A DNA stretch of 20,907 nucleotides from a bacterium (GTDB lineage: Bacteria; Planctomycetota; Planctomycetia; Pirellulales; Pirellulaceae). The DNA lies in NCBI GenBank assembly GCA_030432015.1, contig JAUIHJ010000030.1:1-20907 (forward strand), given 5' to 3'. The notes below the pieces were generated by a model that saw only the letters and a list, made by a program, of their open reading frames with translations, did not search any database and was not told the DNA's origin. Both the position numbers and the translations under genes were made by a program. Position 1 is the first letter of the stretch. The number at the start of each line of letters is the position of its first letter. Below, one piece after another: positions 1-7,617 of this stretch.

Positions 1-869
1 CCGATGACGATAGTCTGCGAAGGTAGAAGCGTCTTGCCTTTTGCGCCTTTTCGATTGAGGTCGTTTTCCTCGAGGAGATGGAAGCGAATCAGGCCGCTTA
101 TCGCCACGTATACCTCTGAGTTCTTGTGTCTCGGTTTGCAGATGTTGATATGATTCTCGCTGACCGGGATCGGGTCACACCCCTCAACATCCGGGTTAGC
201 GCTGGCGTGTGATACCACGAGTATTCCATTCGTCTTCCTTTGTTCATAGAAGGACTGCGTTTCCATCTGTGCGGGGGACACGTTTTCGCGATACCATTTC
301 GAGAGTTTCTCCAAGTACACGTTGTCGAACATTAACTCGTCAATACGGGTCGATGTCCGAATAAACGGCAGGACGGCGTTCACTGTCTTTAGGGTGTCGG
401 CCCATTTCGACCCTTTGTGCGGTGTTGCCAAGAACGAAACGGCCGTCGTTCGATCGAACAGTGCATGCTGTCGCCGATTCCTTGAATCATGCGACAAGCG
501 AAGAATTTCTTTGGCTACGATTCCGCCCAGGCTATGGCAAACGAGGATTAGTGGCTGTTTACCAATGCCTTTCCCAAGCAAAAACTCCAGTATTGCAGAA
601 CAGACGCGCTGAAGTTCATTCGACTCCAGGTTGTCGGACCATTTGGTCAGGCTCGCAGAATAATCAAGCGTCCAAACGTCAAGTTCGGGAAAATCTGCCG
701 ACAATACTGCAGGAAAGAACGAGACGAAGTCTTGCTTTGCCTCGCCTTCCTTAAGCACTCCGTCACTCGTCCATGATGCGTCGCCTGAACCGCCCAGTCC
801 GTGAATGAAGACGACGTCGCCGATGGAGTCGTTTTCGTCGTTTACTCGCTTCAAATTCAATTGCTGCAT
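1..869 (-). CDS. alpha/beta-hydrolase, SERAC1/PGAP1-like lipase fold (3' end beyond window)
   Basis: The minus strand is open from position 869 to the left edge (289 codons, no stop), so the C-terminus is missing. The N-terminus has the oxyanion-hole motif FIHGLGGSGDASW (about residues 21-33), the nucleophile elbow CHSLGG with Ser113, the family segment FLATPHKGS (about 147-154), and a late NHINICKP segment whose His240 is the likely catalytic base. This pattern is known from SERAC1/PGAP1-type esterases and from lipase-like domains at the N-terminus of larger signalling or NLR-like proteins. I see no signal peptide, so it is probably cytoplasmic. ATG 869 is preferred because GAGG lies about 9 nt upstream; ATG 875 is also in frame, and a stop codon lies just upstream of it. 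After the fold the chain continues (LEENDLNRKGAKGKT), leaving room for a second domain. The substrate is unknown. The frame is free of stops and frameshifts. Confidence 0.87.
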   Translation of the reverse strand, partial: MQQLNLKRVNDENDSIGDVVFIHGLGGSGDASWTSDGVLKEGEAKQDFVSFFPAVLSADFPELDVWTLDYSASLTKWSDNLESNELQRVCSAILEFLLGKGIGKQPLILVCHSLGGIVAKEILRLSHDSRNRRQHALFDRTTAVSFLATPHKGSKWADTLKTVNAVLPFIRTSTRIDELMFDNVYLEKLSKWYRENVSPAQMETQSFYEQRKTNGILVVSHASANPDVEGCDPIPVSENHINICKPRHKNSEVYVAISGLIRFHLLEENDLNRKGAKGKTLLPSQTIVI

Positions 870-1034
870 GGCCATCCACCTCGAGCCTGACTACACGCGT
901 CAACTGGTGCGCGCGGAAGATTTTCAAATTCAAGATCGCCTGACTCGCGTCCACGCGACTGTCAGGCTGTTCGTGCTGTGCCACGTCATAGCCAGCGTCG
1001 CCAATCGCGCCTGCGTGGCAACTTCCGAGAAACG

Positions 1035-1514
1035 CTACTCCCATTCAACGAGAGACTCGAACTCGCCATCCCCGTTCAGGTGCGAATTCAAGATCTGCAC
1101 GGCAGTGCCTATTTCGGAAAATGTTTTTGATTGGCGCGTGATGGATTCGTTTTCATTCCCGGTCCAGAGGATTCCCAGACGCATGGCATACAATTGACCG
1201 TCTCGCGACTCAATGAACATGTTATCAAGGTCCCGCCCTTTTGACCGTTTGAGGACGATTCTATTGTGTTCGATCGTCCAATCGAGCGACCTGAGTTTTT
1301 CCTCGATCAGCGTGACGTCAGGATTCGGGAACTCAACTTCTTCGCCGCGAATGCCGACCAGCAACACGAACGACTGTGTGGCTGGACCGGACGTAGTCGT
1401 GACATCTTGTGTGGCTGACGTCAACGCCGTTGATTCCTCGTGGGCGCATCCGCAACAGAATAATGATAAGTAAGCGATGACGATTGCCAGAGGATATTTC
1501 TTGAATCTTCGCAT
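1035..1514 (-). CDS. small predicted lipoprotein of unknown function
   Basis: A 159-aa protein starting MRRFKKYPLAIVIAYL: a basic N-terminus, a hydrophobic core, and a Cys cluster at residues 20, 21 and 23. Cleavage before Cys23 (CCG|C) would resemble a lipobox, although the -3 residue is not the usual Leu. The mature part begins with a Ser/Thr-rich linker, followed by a compact alternating hydrophobic/charged domain (about residues 48-155). I recognise no family. It lies 165 bp upstream of the alpha/beta-hydrolase on the same strand and could be co-transcribed with it. No Shine-Dalgarno site is visible before the ATG. A TACAAT hexamer lies 18 nt upstream of the ATG, next to a 21-bp palindrome, which suggests a short-leader transcript. 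The main alternative is a secreted, non-lipidated protein. Confidence 0.65.
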   Translation of the reverse strand: MRRFKKYPLAIVIAYLSLFCCGCAHEESTALTSATQDVTTTSGPATQSFVLLVGIRGEEVEFPNPDVTLIEEKLRSLDWTIEHNRIVLKRSKGRDLDNMFIESRDGQLYAMRLGILWTGNENESITRQSKTFSEIGTAVQILNSHLNGDGEFESLVEWE

Positions 1515-1532
1515 CGAGATGCTGCCAATCGA

Positions 1533-1562
1533 ATTGTACTTACCCCTAACTCAGTTTGGGGT
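1533..1562 (-). promoter_or_regulatory. candidate promoter and palindromic operator of the lipoprotein gene
   Basis: Read on the minus strand, TACAAT (1538 to 1533) is a good -10 hexamer ending 18 nt before the ATG at 1514. Directly upstream, 1542-1562 is a near-perfect 21-bp palindrome (on plus: ACCCC-T-AACT-C-AGTT-T-GGGGT) covering the spacer and the expected -35 position. No good -35 hexamer is visible. An operator overlapping a promoter is the simplest reading; a small terminator-like hairpin is the alternative. Confidence 0.35.
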
Positions 1563-2031
1563 GAGGTCAAGGTTTCGGATTTCTCTTCAAGTCAACGTGC
1601 TCTATCTTCGAGGTCGGCGGAATTTCCGTTACTTGTACGTTTTCTCATGACCATACTACGGTGCGTGGCATGGATCGCGCCAGGGACAATGCTTACCGCG
1701 AAACCGAGCGGGCATTTTATGAAAATGCGCGAACGGCTACAAGAATTTCTCGAACTGGCGTGCCACGCACGTCGCCGCAGCGGGGCCGCCGAATCTCGCT
1801 CCCAGGCCATTCATGTCCATGACAGTCGAGTCAGAGGGCTGTGGAAGCCAGCGAGGGCGGGGCATCCAACGACGGCGACGGAGTCACCGGCGCCCAAGAC
1901 GCAGGCTTAGGCATTGCATTTTGGAGAATGTCGGGCGCACCGGTCATTTCGCCGTGAGGAGTACACCCCACGGGAATTCCAACACCGCCAGCGAACAACA
2001 ATCACATACGGAACACCGTCGCGCGATTCGA
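1563..2031. other. intergenic stretch, nothing recognised
   Basis: This stretch lies between the lipoprotein gene and the disrupted phosphatase gene. Short frames exist on both strands, but none shows a recognisable domain, signal peptide or convincing start. One plus-strand frame from ATG 1669 is about 50 codons and rich in Arg and Thr; I do not call it. Confidence 0.5.
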
Positions 2032-2521
2032 TTAAGAGCCGGCGGGCTGGCGAACGACCAACGTGAGAATTTCCCGCGCAAGTTCAGCCGAGCGTGCGGC
2101 GATGACCGGCTGTCCGGCGAAGGGATCGGTTCGCTCGCCGTGTGGCGAAACAAAGACACCCCCCGCCTCCTCGAGAATGAGTTGCGGTGCAGCGATGTCC
2201 CAGGGACCTTGCTTCACATGTCGCGGGTTGTTGTCATGAACCGCGGCTGCCAAATGACCGCCGCCAGTCGCGACCCGCATCGCCACACCCGAGTGGGGCA
2301 CGTTGGACGTAACCAGCCGCGCACCATTGCTGGAACGCAGACGCTCGCGTAACTCGGCAAAGAACGGCGTTTCCCATTGAGCGTTGCCATAGTGGTTCAA
2401 TTCGACCCACGTTTCCGCCAGGGGCTCCGAGGCCTCGCAAATCAGCCGACTGCCGTTCCTCCACGCACCGCGGCCGCGCTGACCGTAGTACCACTCCTGG
2501 GTCAACGGGAAATACACCACG

Positions 2522-2527
2522 CCTAGC
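2522..2527 (+). repeat. left target-site duplication of the IS (CCTAGC)
   Basis: CCTAGC lies directly outside the left inverted repeat and is identical to 4382-4387 outside the right one. It is a perfect 6-bp direct repeat, made when the element inserted. Confidence 0.9.
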
Positions 2528-2549
2528 CCTTGAACCAGTGAAGGCTTGG
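2528..2549 (+). repeat. left terminal inverted repeat of the IS
   Basis: The first 22 bp of the element start CCTTGAACCAGTGAAGGC and match the right end, read inward, at 17 of 22 positions. Confidence 0.88.
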
Positions 2550-2577
2550 TAGCCGTTTTTCTGAATCGACAAAAAAA

Positions 2578-2655
2578 CTCGAAAACTCCCTGGGTTCTTG
2601 AGGGTTTCATGGAGTGCACACATTCCAGTTACCCAAACCACGGAGGGTTTTCGAG
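2578..2655 (+). promoter_or_regulatory. inverted repeat able to mask the transposase start site
   Basis: The arm CTCGAAAACTCCCTGGGTT (2578-2596) pairs imperfectly with 2636-2655 (AACCACGGAGGGTTTTCGAG); the loop is about 39 nt. The right arm contains the GGAGG Shine-Dalgarno sequence (2642-2646) and ends on the first base of the GTG start. A transcript entering from outside the element would fold and hide the start. One starting inside the loop would lack the left arm. This resembles the known protection of some IS elements (IS10, IS50) against read-through expression; here it is inferred from sequence only. Confidence 0.5.
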
Positions 2656-4187
2656 TGAACGACAGAATACGACGACAGTTGGCCGCTCGCAAGCGACGTA
2701 TTGAGAAACGGTTAGATAAGACGAGGCATATCAGGGAGTGTCCGGTGCTTTCTGCCACGAACATTCACTACGAGATCGCAGATCGAACGCGTGCCATCTC
2801 GGCCGGCGGCATTGGGATGATTCATCAAGTGGCTTGTCAACTTGGCTTGGATCAAGCAATCAATCGTCAGCTGAACTTGTTCAAGATCTACTTGCCGTAC
2901 AGCGAGTCCGACCATGTGTTGAACATGGCCTACAACCTGTTGGCAGGCGGTACTTGCTTGGAACACTTGGAGCTACGGCGCAACGATGAGGTGTATCTTG
3001 ATGCCTTGGGTGCAGAGCGGATTCCCGACCCCACGACGGCCGGCGACTTCTGCCGACGTTTTCACAAGCTGCACATTTTCACGCTGATGGAAATCATCAA
3101 CGAGACGCGACTGACCGTTTGGCGTCAACAGACGGATTCTTTCTTCGACGAAGCGATCATCGACGCGGACGGCACGATGGTCGAAACCACGGGCCAATGT
3201 AAACAAGGAATCGACATCAACCACAAAGGCCAGTGGGGATACCATCCGTTACTGGTTTCGTTGGCCAACACGGCCGAACCATTGTACATCTTGAATCGCA
3301 GTGGGAATCGGCCCAGTCATGAAAAGGCGGATGTCTATCTCGATCGTGCGGTGGAGCTATGTCGCCGGGCAGGCTTTCGCAAGATCACCTTACGGGGCGA
3401 CACCGACTTCACGCAAACGCAGTACTTGGATGGCTGGGATCGGGACGGCGTGCAATTCGTATTTGGCATCGACGCGATGCCGAATCTTTACGAACTCGCG
3501 GAAAACCTGCCCCTTAACGCTTGGAGACGCCTGCACCGTCCACCTCGCTATGAGGTGAAAACGACTCCCCGCAAGCGCCCAGAGAACGTGAAAGAGCAGA
3601 TCGTCGAACGGCGAGAGTACGAGAACATTCGGTTGCAGCAAGAGTACGTGGCGGAGTTCACGTATCGGCCGACGAAGTGTAAACAGGATTATCGCGTCAT
3701 TGTCGTCTGGAAGGATCTGGAAGTTTCCCAAGGTCAGCAGAAGCTATTCGACTGGACGCGTTGCTTCTTCTACATCACCAATGATCGAAAGCGTTCGGCG
3801 GAACAAATCGTGCATCGCGCCAACGATCGCTGTGACCAGGAAAACTTGATCCAGCAGCAGAAGAGCGACGTGCGGGCTTTGACTGCTCCGCTGGACACCC
3901 TTGAGAGCAACTGGGCGTACATGGTCATCGCCTCGTTGGCTTGGAGCCTGAAGGCTTGGGCGGCGCTGCTGCTTCCGGAGCAAGGACGCTGGAAGGAAAA
4001 GCACAGAGCAGAAAAGCGAAAGTTGCTGCGAATGGACTTCACCACGTTTCGCAACGCGATGATCAACGTGCCGGCCCAAATTACACGGACAGGCGGCAAG
4101 CTTGTTTACCGGTTCCTCTCCTGGAATCCCTGGCAACCGGTCTTCTTTCGACTGCTCGACCAGTTGACATTGCCGCTTCGCTGTTGA
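2655..4187 (+). CDS. IS1380-family transposase (DDE type)
   Basis: A 510-aa transposase starting at GTG 2655, chosen because GGAGG lies 8 nt upstream; an in-frame TTG at 2598 would only add 19 residues encoded by the stem-loop. The DDE residues are recognisable: IIDADGT (Asp170/Asp172), LRGDTDF (Asp249) and the C-terminal helix NDRCDQENLIQQQK (Glu396), the last typical of IS1380/IS4-like enzymes with the Y/D-(2)-R-(3)-E-x-(6)-K layout. The N-terminus is basic (NDRIRRQLAARKRRIEKR) and likely binds DNA. The reading frame is intact and of normal length, so the element may still be able to move. It is transcribed opposite to the gene it interrupts. Confidence 0.93.
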   Translation: MNDRIRRQLAARKRRIEKRLDKTRHIRECPVLSATNIHYEIADRTRAISAGGIGMIHQVACQLGLDQAINRQLNLFKIYLPYSESDHVLNMAYNLLAGGTCLEHLELRRNDEVYLDALGAERIPDPTTAGDFCRRFHKLHIFTLMEIINETRLTVWRQQTDSFFDEAIIDADGTMVETTGQCKQGIDINHKGQWGYHPLLVSLANTAEPLYILNRSGNRPSHEKADVYLDRAVELCRRAGFRKITLRGDTDFTQTQYLDGWDRDGVQFVFGIDAMPNLYELAENLPLNAWRRLHRPPRYEVKTTPRKRPENVKEQIVERREYENIRLQQEYVAEFTYRPTKCKQDYRVIVVWKDLEVSQGQQKLFDWTRCFFYITNDRKRSAEQIVHRANDRCDQENLIQQQKSDVRALTAPLDTLESNWAYMVIASLAWSLKAWAALLLPEQGRWKEKHRAEKRKLLRMDFTTFRNAMINVPAQITRTGGKLVYRFLSWNPWQPVFFRLLDQLTLPLRC

Positions 4188-4203
4188 CGTCTCAATCATG
4201 AAG

Positions 4204-4223
4204 CTGGAGTCCGGATGCTCCAG
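4204..4223 (+). terminator. hairpin after the transposase gene
   Basis: CTGGAG (4204-4209) and CTCCAG (4218-4223) pair around an 8-nt loop, 17 nt after the transposase stop. No T-tract follows, so factor-independent termination is uncertain. A second small hairpin, GGCCG/CGGCC, lies at 4296-4311 inside the right end of the IS. Confidence 0.35.
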
Positions 4224-4359
4224 TCAACCGCCACGCCCAGAGCCACCTCGGCAGAATACGACCCCACCATGACGAACCGACAATATGAAAAACTGGGCCG
4301 CTCAAACGGCCGTCTCAATCCTGCGCTGATAAATCGCCAGCTTCGACAGAATAAAACAG

Positions 4360-4381
4360 CCCAGCCTTCGCTTGATTAAGG
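4360..4381 (-). repeat. right terminal inverted repeat of the IS
   Basis: Read inward on the minus strand it starts CCTTAATCAAGCGAAGGC and matches the left end at 17 of 22 positions. It is directly followed by the second CCTAGC target copy. Confidence 0.88.
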
Positions 4382-4387
4382 CCTAGC
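4382..4387 (+). repeat. right target-site duplication of the IS (CCTAGC)
   Basis: Identical to 2522-2527 and immediately outside the right inverted repeat. Confidence 0.9.
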
Positions 4388-4752
4388 ACTGTCTCGTGCT
4401 GCTCCCGCATGGCAACCATCACAGCCGGAAATTGAGTACCCGCCTGCATTAGGAATCCGCTTGACCCGTCCAGCGGATCGACAATCCACATCGCCGACGA
4501 TGCTTCCGTTGTGCAGTGGAGTTCCTCAGAAAGAATAGGCAAGTCGCTCTCGGCTCGCAGCACCCCGGTCGCCGCCAAATCGGCGTCGAGGTCGACTTGG
4601 GAAACGAGATCGCCCACATCCTTCTGCTCAATCGCGGAGAGGGCACCATAGCCCTCACGCACCACTTGACCGGCGGCCCTGGCGGCGCGCACGGCAAGCT
4701 CCAAGTGCGGGCTGAGCGAGTAAGCGTGCCGCGAAAGCGAAACTTCATTCAT

Positions 4753-5067
4753 GGATTGCCTCGTCCTAGCTGCCAATATCCGTCCTACTTTGATTTTCCG
4801 GTGCCCAGACTACAACCAAACACGCAACTTGGCGACGTCGTTGTTGACCAAATGCGAGAACTACATGAAATCTTCATCGAACGGAAGAGGCAATGCTGGC
4901 CGATCCGGCGTTCTGCCTGGCGCGTTGCGAGTGAATCGTGATGCCGGCTTGGTGGAACGTGCCGCGACAACGACCATGTCATTTCGGCATGCGGAACATG
5001 CCAGATGGTGATAGAATGGGGGACAGCCGCGTACGCCCTCATGACCGCAATCCAGTTTGACATCACT
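4753..5067. other. divergent intergenic region between the phosphatase and DUF1592 genes
   Basis: About 315 bp between two divergent starts. It should hold promoters for both directions. The only clear signals are the palindrome and extended -10 described at 4986-5017. No gene is seen; the long minus-strand frame over 4785-5546 lies mostly antisense to the DUF1592 gene. Confidence 0.5.
4986..5017 (+). promoter_or_regulatory. candidate promoter with palindrome upstream of the DUF1592 operon
   Basis: TGATAGAAT (5009-5017) matches an extended -10 box (TG, one base, then a hexamer). GGCATG (4986-4991) and CATGCC (4997-5002) form a perfect 6-bp inverted repeat with a 5-bp spacer, lying over the -35 position. 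This would leave a leader of roughly 45 nt before ATG 5068. An operator covering the -35 region is inferred; nothing identifies the regulator. Confidence 0.4.
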
Positions 5068-7617
5068 ATGCGATCATTTGTATCAGCCTTCGCCTTCGTC
5101 GCATCAACGCTCGCGGTTGCCCACGCCGATACTTCGCTGGAACGCGACATTGCCCCGGTCCTGAAGAAATACTGCGCGCGATGCCACGGACCGGACAAGG
5201 CCGAAGGACAGTTGCGGGTTGACCAACTCACGTCCGATTTTGCATGGCGGGAAAACGCCGCCCGGTGGATCGAAGTGCGTAACGCGATCCACCTGGGCGA
5301 CATGCCGCCCGCTGACGAGCCCCAACTTCCACTCGAGATCATCGAAACAACGTCGCATTGGATCACGGCAGCGTTACGGGCAGCCGAGCGGACGCGGATC
5401 GGTGCGAACGGGGGCGTGCTGCTGCGGAGGATGAATCGGCACGAATACACCAACACGATTGGCGACCTGCTGTCGATGAGATTTCCCGCCGGTGAAAGCC
5501 CGCTCGATGTGCTGCCGCCGGATGGCACTTCCGAAGGATTCGACAAGGTCGGCGCTGCCTTGCTGTTGGATCCCTCACTGATGACACAGTATTACCGGGT
5601 AGCTCGCCGCATCGCCGATCGAGCGATCGTGGACGGACCGCCCGAATTTCCCACGGCAACCATGCGGCTGGAATTTGAGGAGATCGCGGAGAGTCGGGCC
5701 ATCGGTTACCTTGTGACGCGACTCGGCATGCGACCTGTCCCGGGCGGGCTGGAGTTGATTGAAGGGAGCACACGTTCGTTCGGCATGCTCCGCTATCCGG
5801 GACGCCGTGACAATAACGTCGCGCCGGTCAACGGCTTCTATCGCTTTACGGTTCGAGCCGGCGCCGCACCCAGTGCGGGCGGCGAGGCACCACGGCTTCA
5901 GCTGACACAGAGCCACCCCGCGGAGTCCATGCGAACGGTGTTGGAAGTCGACATCACGGCACCGTGGGACGAGCCCGCGGAGTACTCGGTGATCGTGCCA
6001 CGGGACACGCTGGGAGGTGAGTTGAGTGTGCGGATGCTCAACGAAGTTTCACTGTACATGGGGCAGCGCCCGGGCGAGAACTTCATGCGACGCAATGGCG
6101 AAGTTGGCAAGCAGGGCGACTTTACCGAAACGCTGCGGCTGGGCGGGCGTAAAGTTGCCGAAGGCTGGGGCGGTGAGCGGTCGACTCCCGACCCCGATAA
6201 ACTCGACGTCACTCGCTACCCGCGTCTGTTCCTGGATTACCTCGAAGTCGAAGGCCCACTGTACGAGCAGTGGCCCCCCCAGAGTCACACCTCCCTCCTG
6301 TTCCGCGGTGAACATGAGCCAGGCGATGAACAGGGATCAACCGGCGAACCGAGGTCCGCCGACATCGGCTACGCACGTGAGATTTTTGCCCGCTTTCTGC
6401 CCCGCGCGTGGCGGCGTCCCATTGCTGAGCACGAAATCGAACCAATTCTCACGGTGGTGCAGACAGAACTGAATAGCGGCGAGACATTCCATGAAGCCCT
6501 CCGCGTCGGCTTGGCCGCCGCCCTGACGTCGCCAAAGTTTCTGTACCTGGTCGAGGCGGCGAGCGGCAATGCAACGCAGGGCGTGACATTGAACGACTAT
6601 GAAGTCGCGTCGCGGCTGTCGTATTTCCTCTGGAGTTCGCTCCCCGACAGCGAACTGCTGCGAGCCGCCGAAGCGGGTGAATTGCAGGAGCCGGCGAAGC
6701 GTGCCCAGCAGGTGGATCGCATGCTCGCCGATCCGAAGGCGACGCGTTTCGTCGATGGCTTTGCGCGGCAATGGCTGCAGACGGATCAGTTTCTCGCGTT
6801 CACGCCGGACAGATATCTGTACAAAGCGTATGACGAGAAACTGGCCGAGGCCGTCGTGCAAGAGCCGCTCGAGTTTTTCCGAACGCTGCTGCAGGACGAC
6901 CTCAGCGTGTTGAATTTCCTTGACTCGGAGTTCTTGGTCATCAACGAGCGGTTAGCTCGCCATTACGAGATCGCTGGTGTCGAGGGCGAAGCGTTTCGGA
7001 AGGTTGACCTGCCACCCGGTTCACCGCGTGGAGGGCTGCTGGCCATGGCGGGCGTGCACCAGGCGGGCTCGGACGGCATTCGCACCAAGCCGATCTCGCG
7101 TGCGGTGTACCTTCGCGAAGTCTTGTTTAACAACCCGCCAGCCCCGCCGCCCCCCAACGCCGGCGAAGTGGAACCGAATATCAAGGGCCAACGCCTGACC
7201 GTGCGGGAACGCCTGCTTCAACACCAGCAAATCGAAGCGTGTGCGGCCTGCCATCGGTCGCTCGATCCATACGGCCTGGCGCTGGAAAACTTCAATGTGA
7301 TTGGGACGTGGCGTGACCAGCAGGACGGCGAGGACTTTCGCGGCAACAACCGACCGCCGATCGATCCGAGCGGACGCCTGCCAAATGGTCGCGAATTTCG
7401 CACCTTCGAGGAATTCCGGCAACGGCTGCTGGAACAGGACGACGCCTTTCGACGTTGCCTGGCAGAAAAGTTACTTCTGTACGCACTCGGCCGTCCGGTT
7501 GGGCCGAGCGACGACGGCACCCTCTCTCAAGCAGTCGCGGAGATGGCCAAGGAAGGCGACACCTTTCGCGCATTGATCAAGTCCCTGGTTACCAGCAAGG
7601 CGTTTGTCACAAAATGA
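5068..7617 (+). CDS. DUF1592 domain protein with planctomycete cytochrome c domain (DUF1587/1595/1592/1588/1585)
   Basis: An 849-aa secreted protein. ATG 5068 is chosen because it starts a clean signal peptide (MRSFVSAFAFVASTLAVAHA, cut after residue 20); upstream ATGs at 5005 and 5041 would extend it into the promoter region. The domain order fits the family: planctomycete cytochrome c with heme motif CARCH (Cys36, Cys39, His40); DUF1587 (about 119-180, LRRMNRHEYTNTIGDLL); a middle region probably binding carbohydrate; DUF1595 (about 432-495); DUF1592 (about 504-640, with VASRLSYFLWSSLPD); DUF1588 (about 646-745) containing a second heme motif CAACH (Cys725, Cys728, His729); and C-terminal DUF1585 (about 775-849). 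Two CxxCH sites imply a periplasmic di-heme electron carrier or oxidoreductase. The biochemical role of this family is not established. Its stop overlaps the next start (ATGA). Confidence 0.93.
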   Translation: MRSFVSAFAFVASTLAVAHADTSLERDIAPVLKKYCARCHGPDKAEGQLRVDQLTSDFAWRENAARWIEVRNAIHLGDMPPADEPQLPLEIIETTSHWITAALRAAERTRIGANGGVLLRRMNRHEYTNTIGDLLSMRFPAGESPLDVLPPDGTSEGFDKVGAALLLDPSLMTQYYRVARRIADRAIVDGPPEFPTATMRLEFEEIAESRAIGYLVTRLGMRPVPGGLELIEGSTRSFGMLRYPGRRDNNVAPVNGFYRFTVRAGAAPSAGGEAPRLQLTQSHPAESMRTVLEVDITAPWDEPAEYSVIVPRDTLGGELSVRMLNEVSLYMGQRPGENFMRRNGEVGKQGDFTETLRLGGRKVAEGWGGERSTPDPDKLDVTRYPRLFLDYLEVEGPLYEQWPPQSHTSLLFRGEHEPGDEQGSTGEPRSADIGYAREIFARFLPRAWRRPIAEHEIEPILTVVQTELNSGETFHEALRVGLAAALTSPKFLYLVEAASGNATQGVTLNDYEVASRLSYFLWSSLPDSELLRAAEAGELQEPAKRAQQVDRMLADPKATRFVDGFARQWLQTDQFLAFTPDRYLYKAYDEKLAEAVVQEPLEFFRTLLQDDLSVLNFLDSEFLVINERLARHYEIAGVEGEAFRKVDLPPGSPRGGLLAMAGVHQAGSDGIRTKPISRAVYLREVLFNNPPAPPPPNAGEVEPNIKGQRLTVRERLLQHQQIEACAACHRSLDPYGLALENFNVIGTWRDQQDGEDFRGNNRPPIDPSGRLPNGREFRTFEEFRQRLLEQDDAFRRCLAEKLLLYALGRPVGPSDDGTLSQAVAEMAKEGDTFRALIKSLVTSKAFVTK

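Larger units (their letters stand above)
2032..2619 (-). pseudogene. inositol monophosphatase family protein, 3' (C-terminal) fragment cut by an IS
   Basis: This is the C-terminal part of an IMPase-fold phosphatase. Phosphatase-derived sequence covers 2032-2527; the codons from 2528 up to GTG 2619 (or ATG 2610) belong to the insertion sequence and have no family similarity. Visible features are the central beta segment LGVVYFPLTQEWYYGQRGRGAWRNG and the metal-site motif WDIAAPQLILEEAGG, whose Asp is a metal/substrate ligand in this family (inositol monophosphatase, FBPase-like and CysQ-like Mg-dependent phosphatases). The fragment lacks the DPLDG metal site, so it cannot be active alone. It still ends in a normal stop and shows no internal decay. 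Joined to the 5' fragment (4382-4752) minus one 6-bp duplication, it gives a 286-aa protein of normal family length. Confidence 0.9.
2528..4381 (+). mobile_element. complete IS1380-family insertion sequence (1854 bp)
   Basis: The element is delimited by imperfect terminal inverted repeats and flanked by a perfect 6-bp direct repeat. It holds one intact DDE transposase gene on the plus strand. Its length fits the IS1380 range, and its ends begin CCT, as in that family (ISEcp1 ends begin CCTA). As I recall, IS1380 target duplications are usually 4-5 bp, so 6 bp is slightly long. It is inserted antisense to the phosphatase gene. Deleting 2528-4387 restores the phosphatase frame exactly (E-T-V-L-G-V-V-Y-F across the junction), which fixes both ends to the base. 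No second gene is visible inside. Confidence 0.93.
4315..4752 (-). pseudogene. inositol monophosphatase family protein, 5' (N-terminal) fragment cut by an IS
   Basis: This is the N-terminal half of the disrupted phosphatase. ATG 4752 (MNEVSLSRHAYS) is chosen because GAGG lies 6-7 nt upstream; a TTG at 4776 is in frame but less likely. The visible IMPase features are the first helix (LAVRAARAAGQVVREGYG), the D-L-V-S-Q-V-D segment, the metal ligand pair in PILSEE, and the hallmark WIVDPLDGSSGF that binds Mg and phosphate. The native frame ends at 4382; the next 22 codons come from the IS and end at a stop at 4315, so any product is a truncated protein without the WDIAA motif. Sequence quality is undamaged, which suggests recent inactivation. 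The native substrate (inositol phosphate, histidinol phosphate or PAP) cannot be told from the sequence. Confidence 0.9.

Noticed and set aside
1813..2352. Plus-strand open frame of 179 codons
   Set aside because: It lies largely antisense to the real phosphatase C-terminal fragment, is rich in Arg, Ser and His, and shows no domain.
2528..2619. Reading the C-terminal phosphatase fragment as a gene with its own start in the IS
   Set aside because: The first 30 or so codons are IS sequence without family similarity, no ribosome site precedes GTG 2619, and the essential DPLDG half is absent.
4785..5546. Minus-strand open frame of 253 codons
   Set aside because: It overlaps the promoter region and the start of the strongly supported DUF1592 gene; the composition is typical of an antisense shadow.
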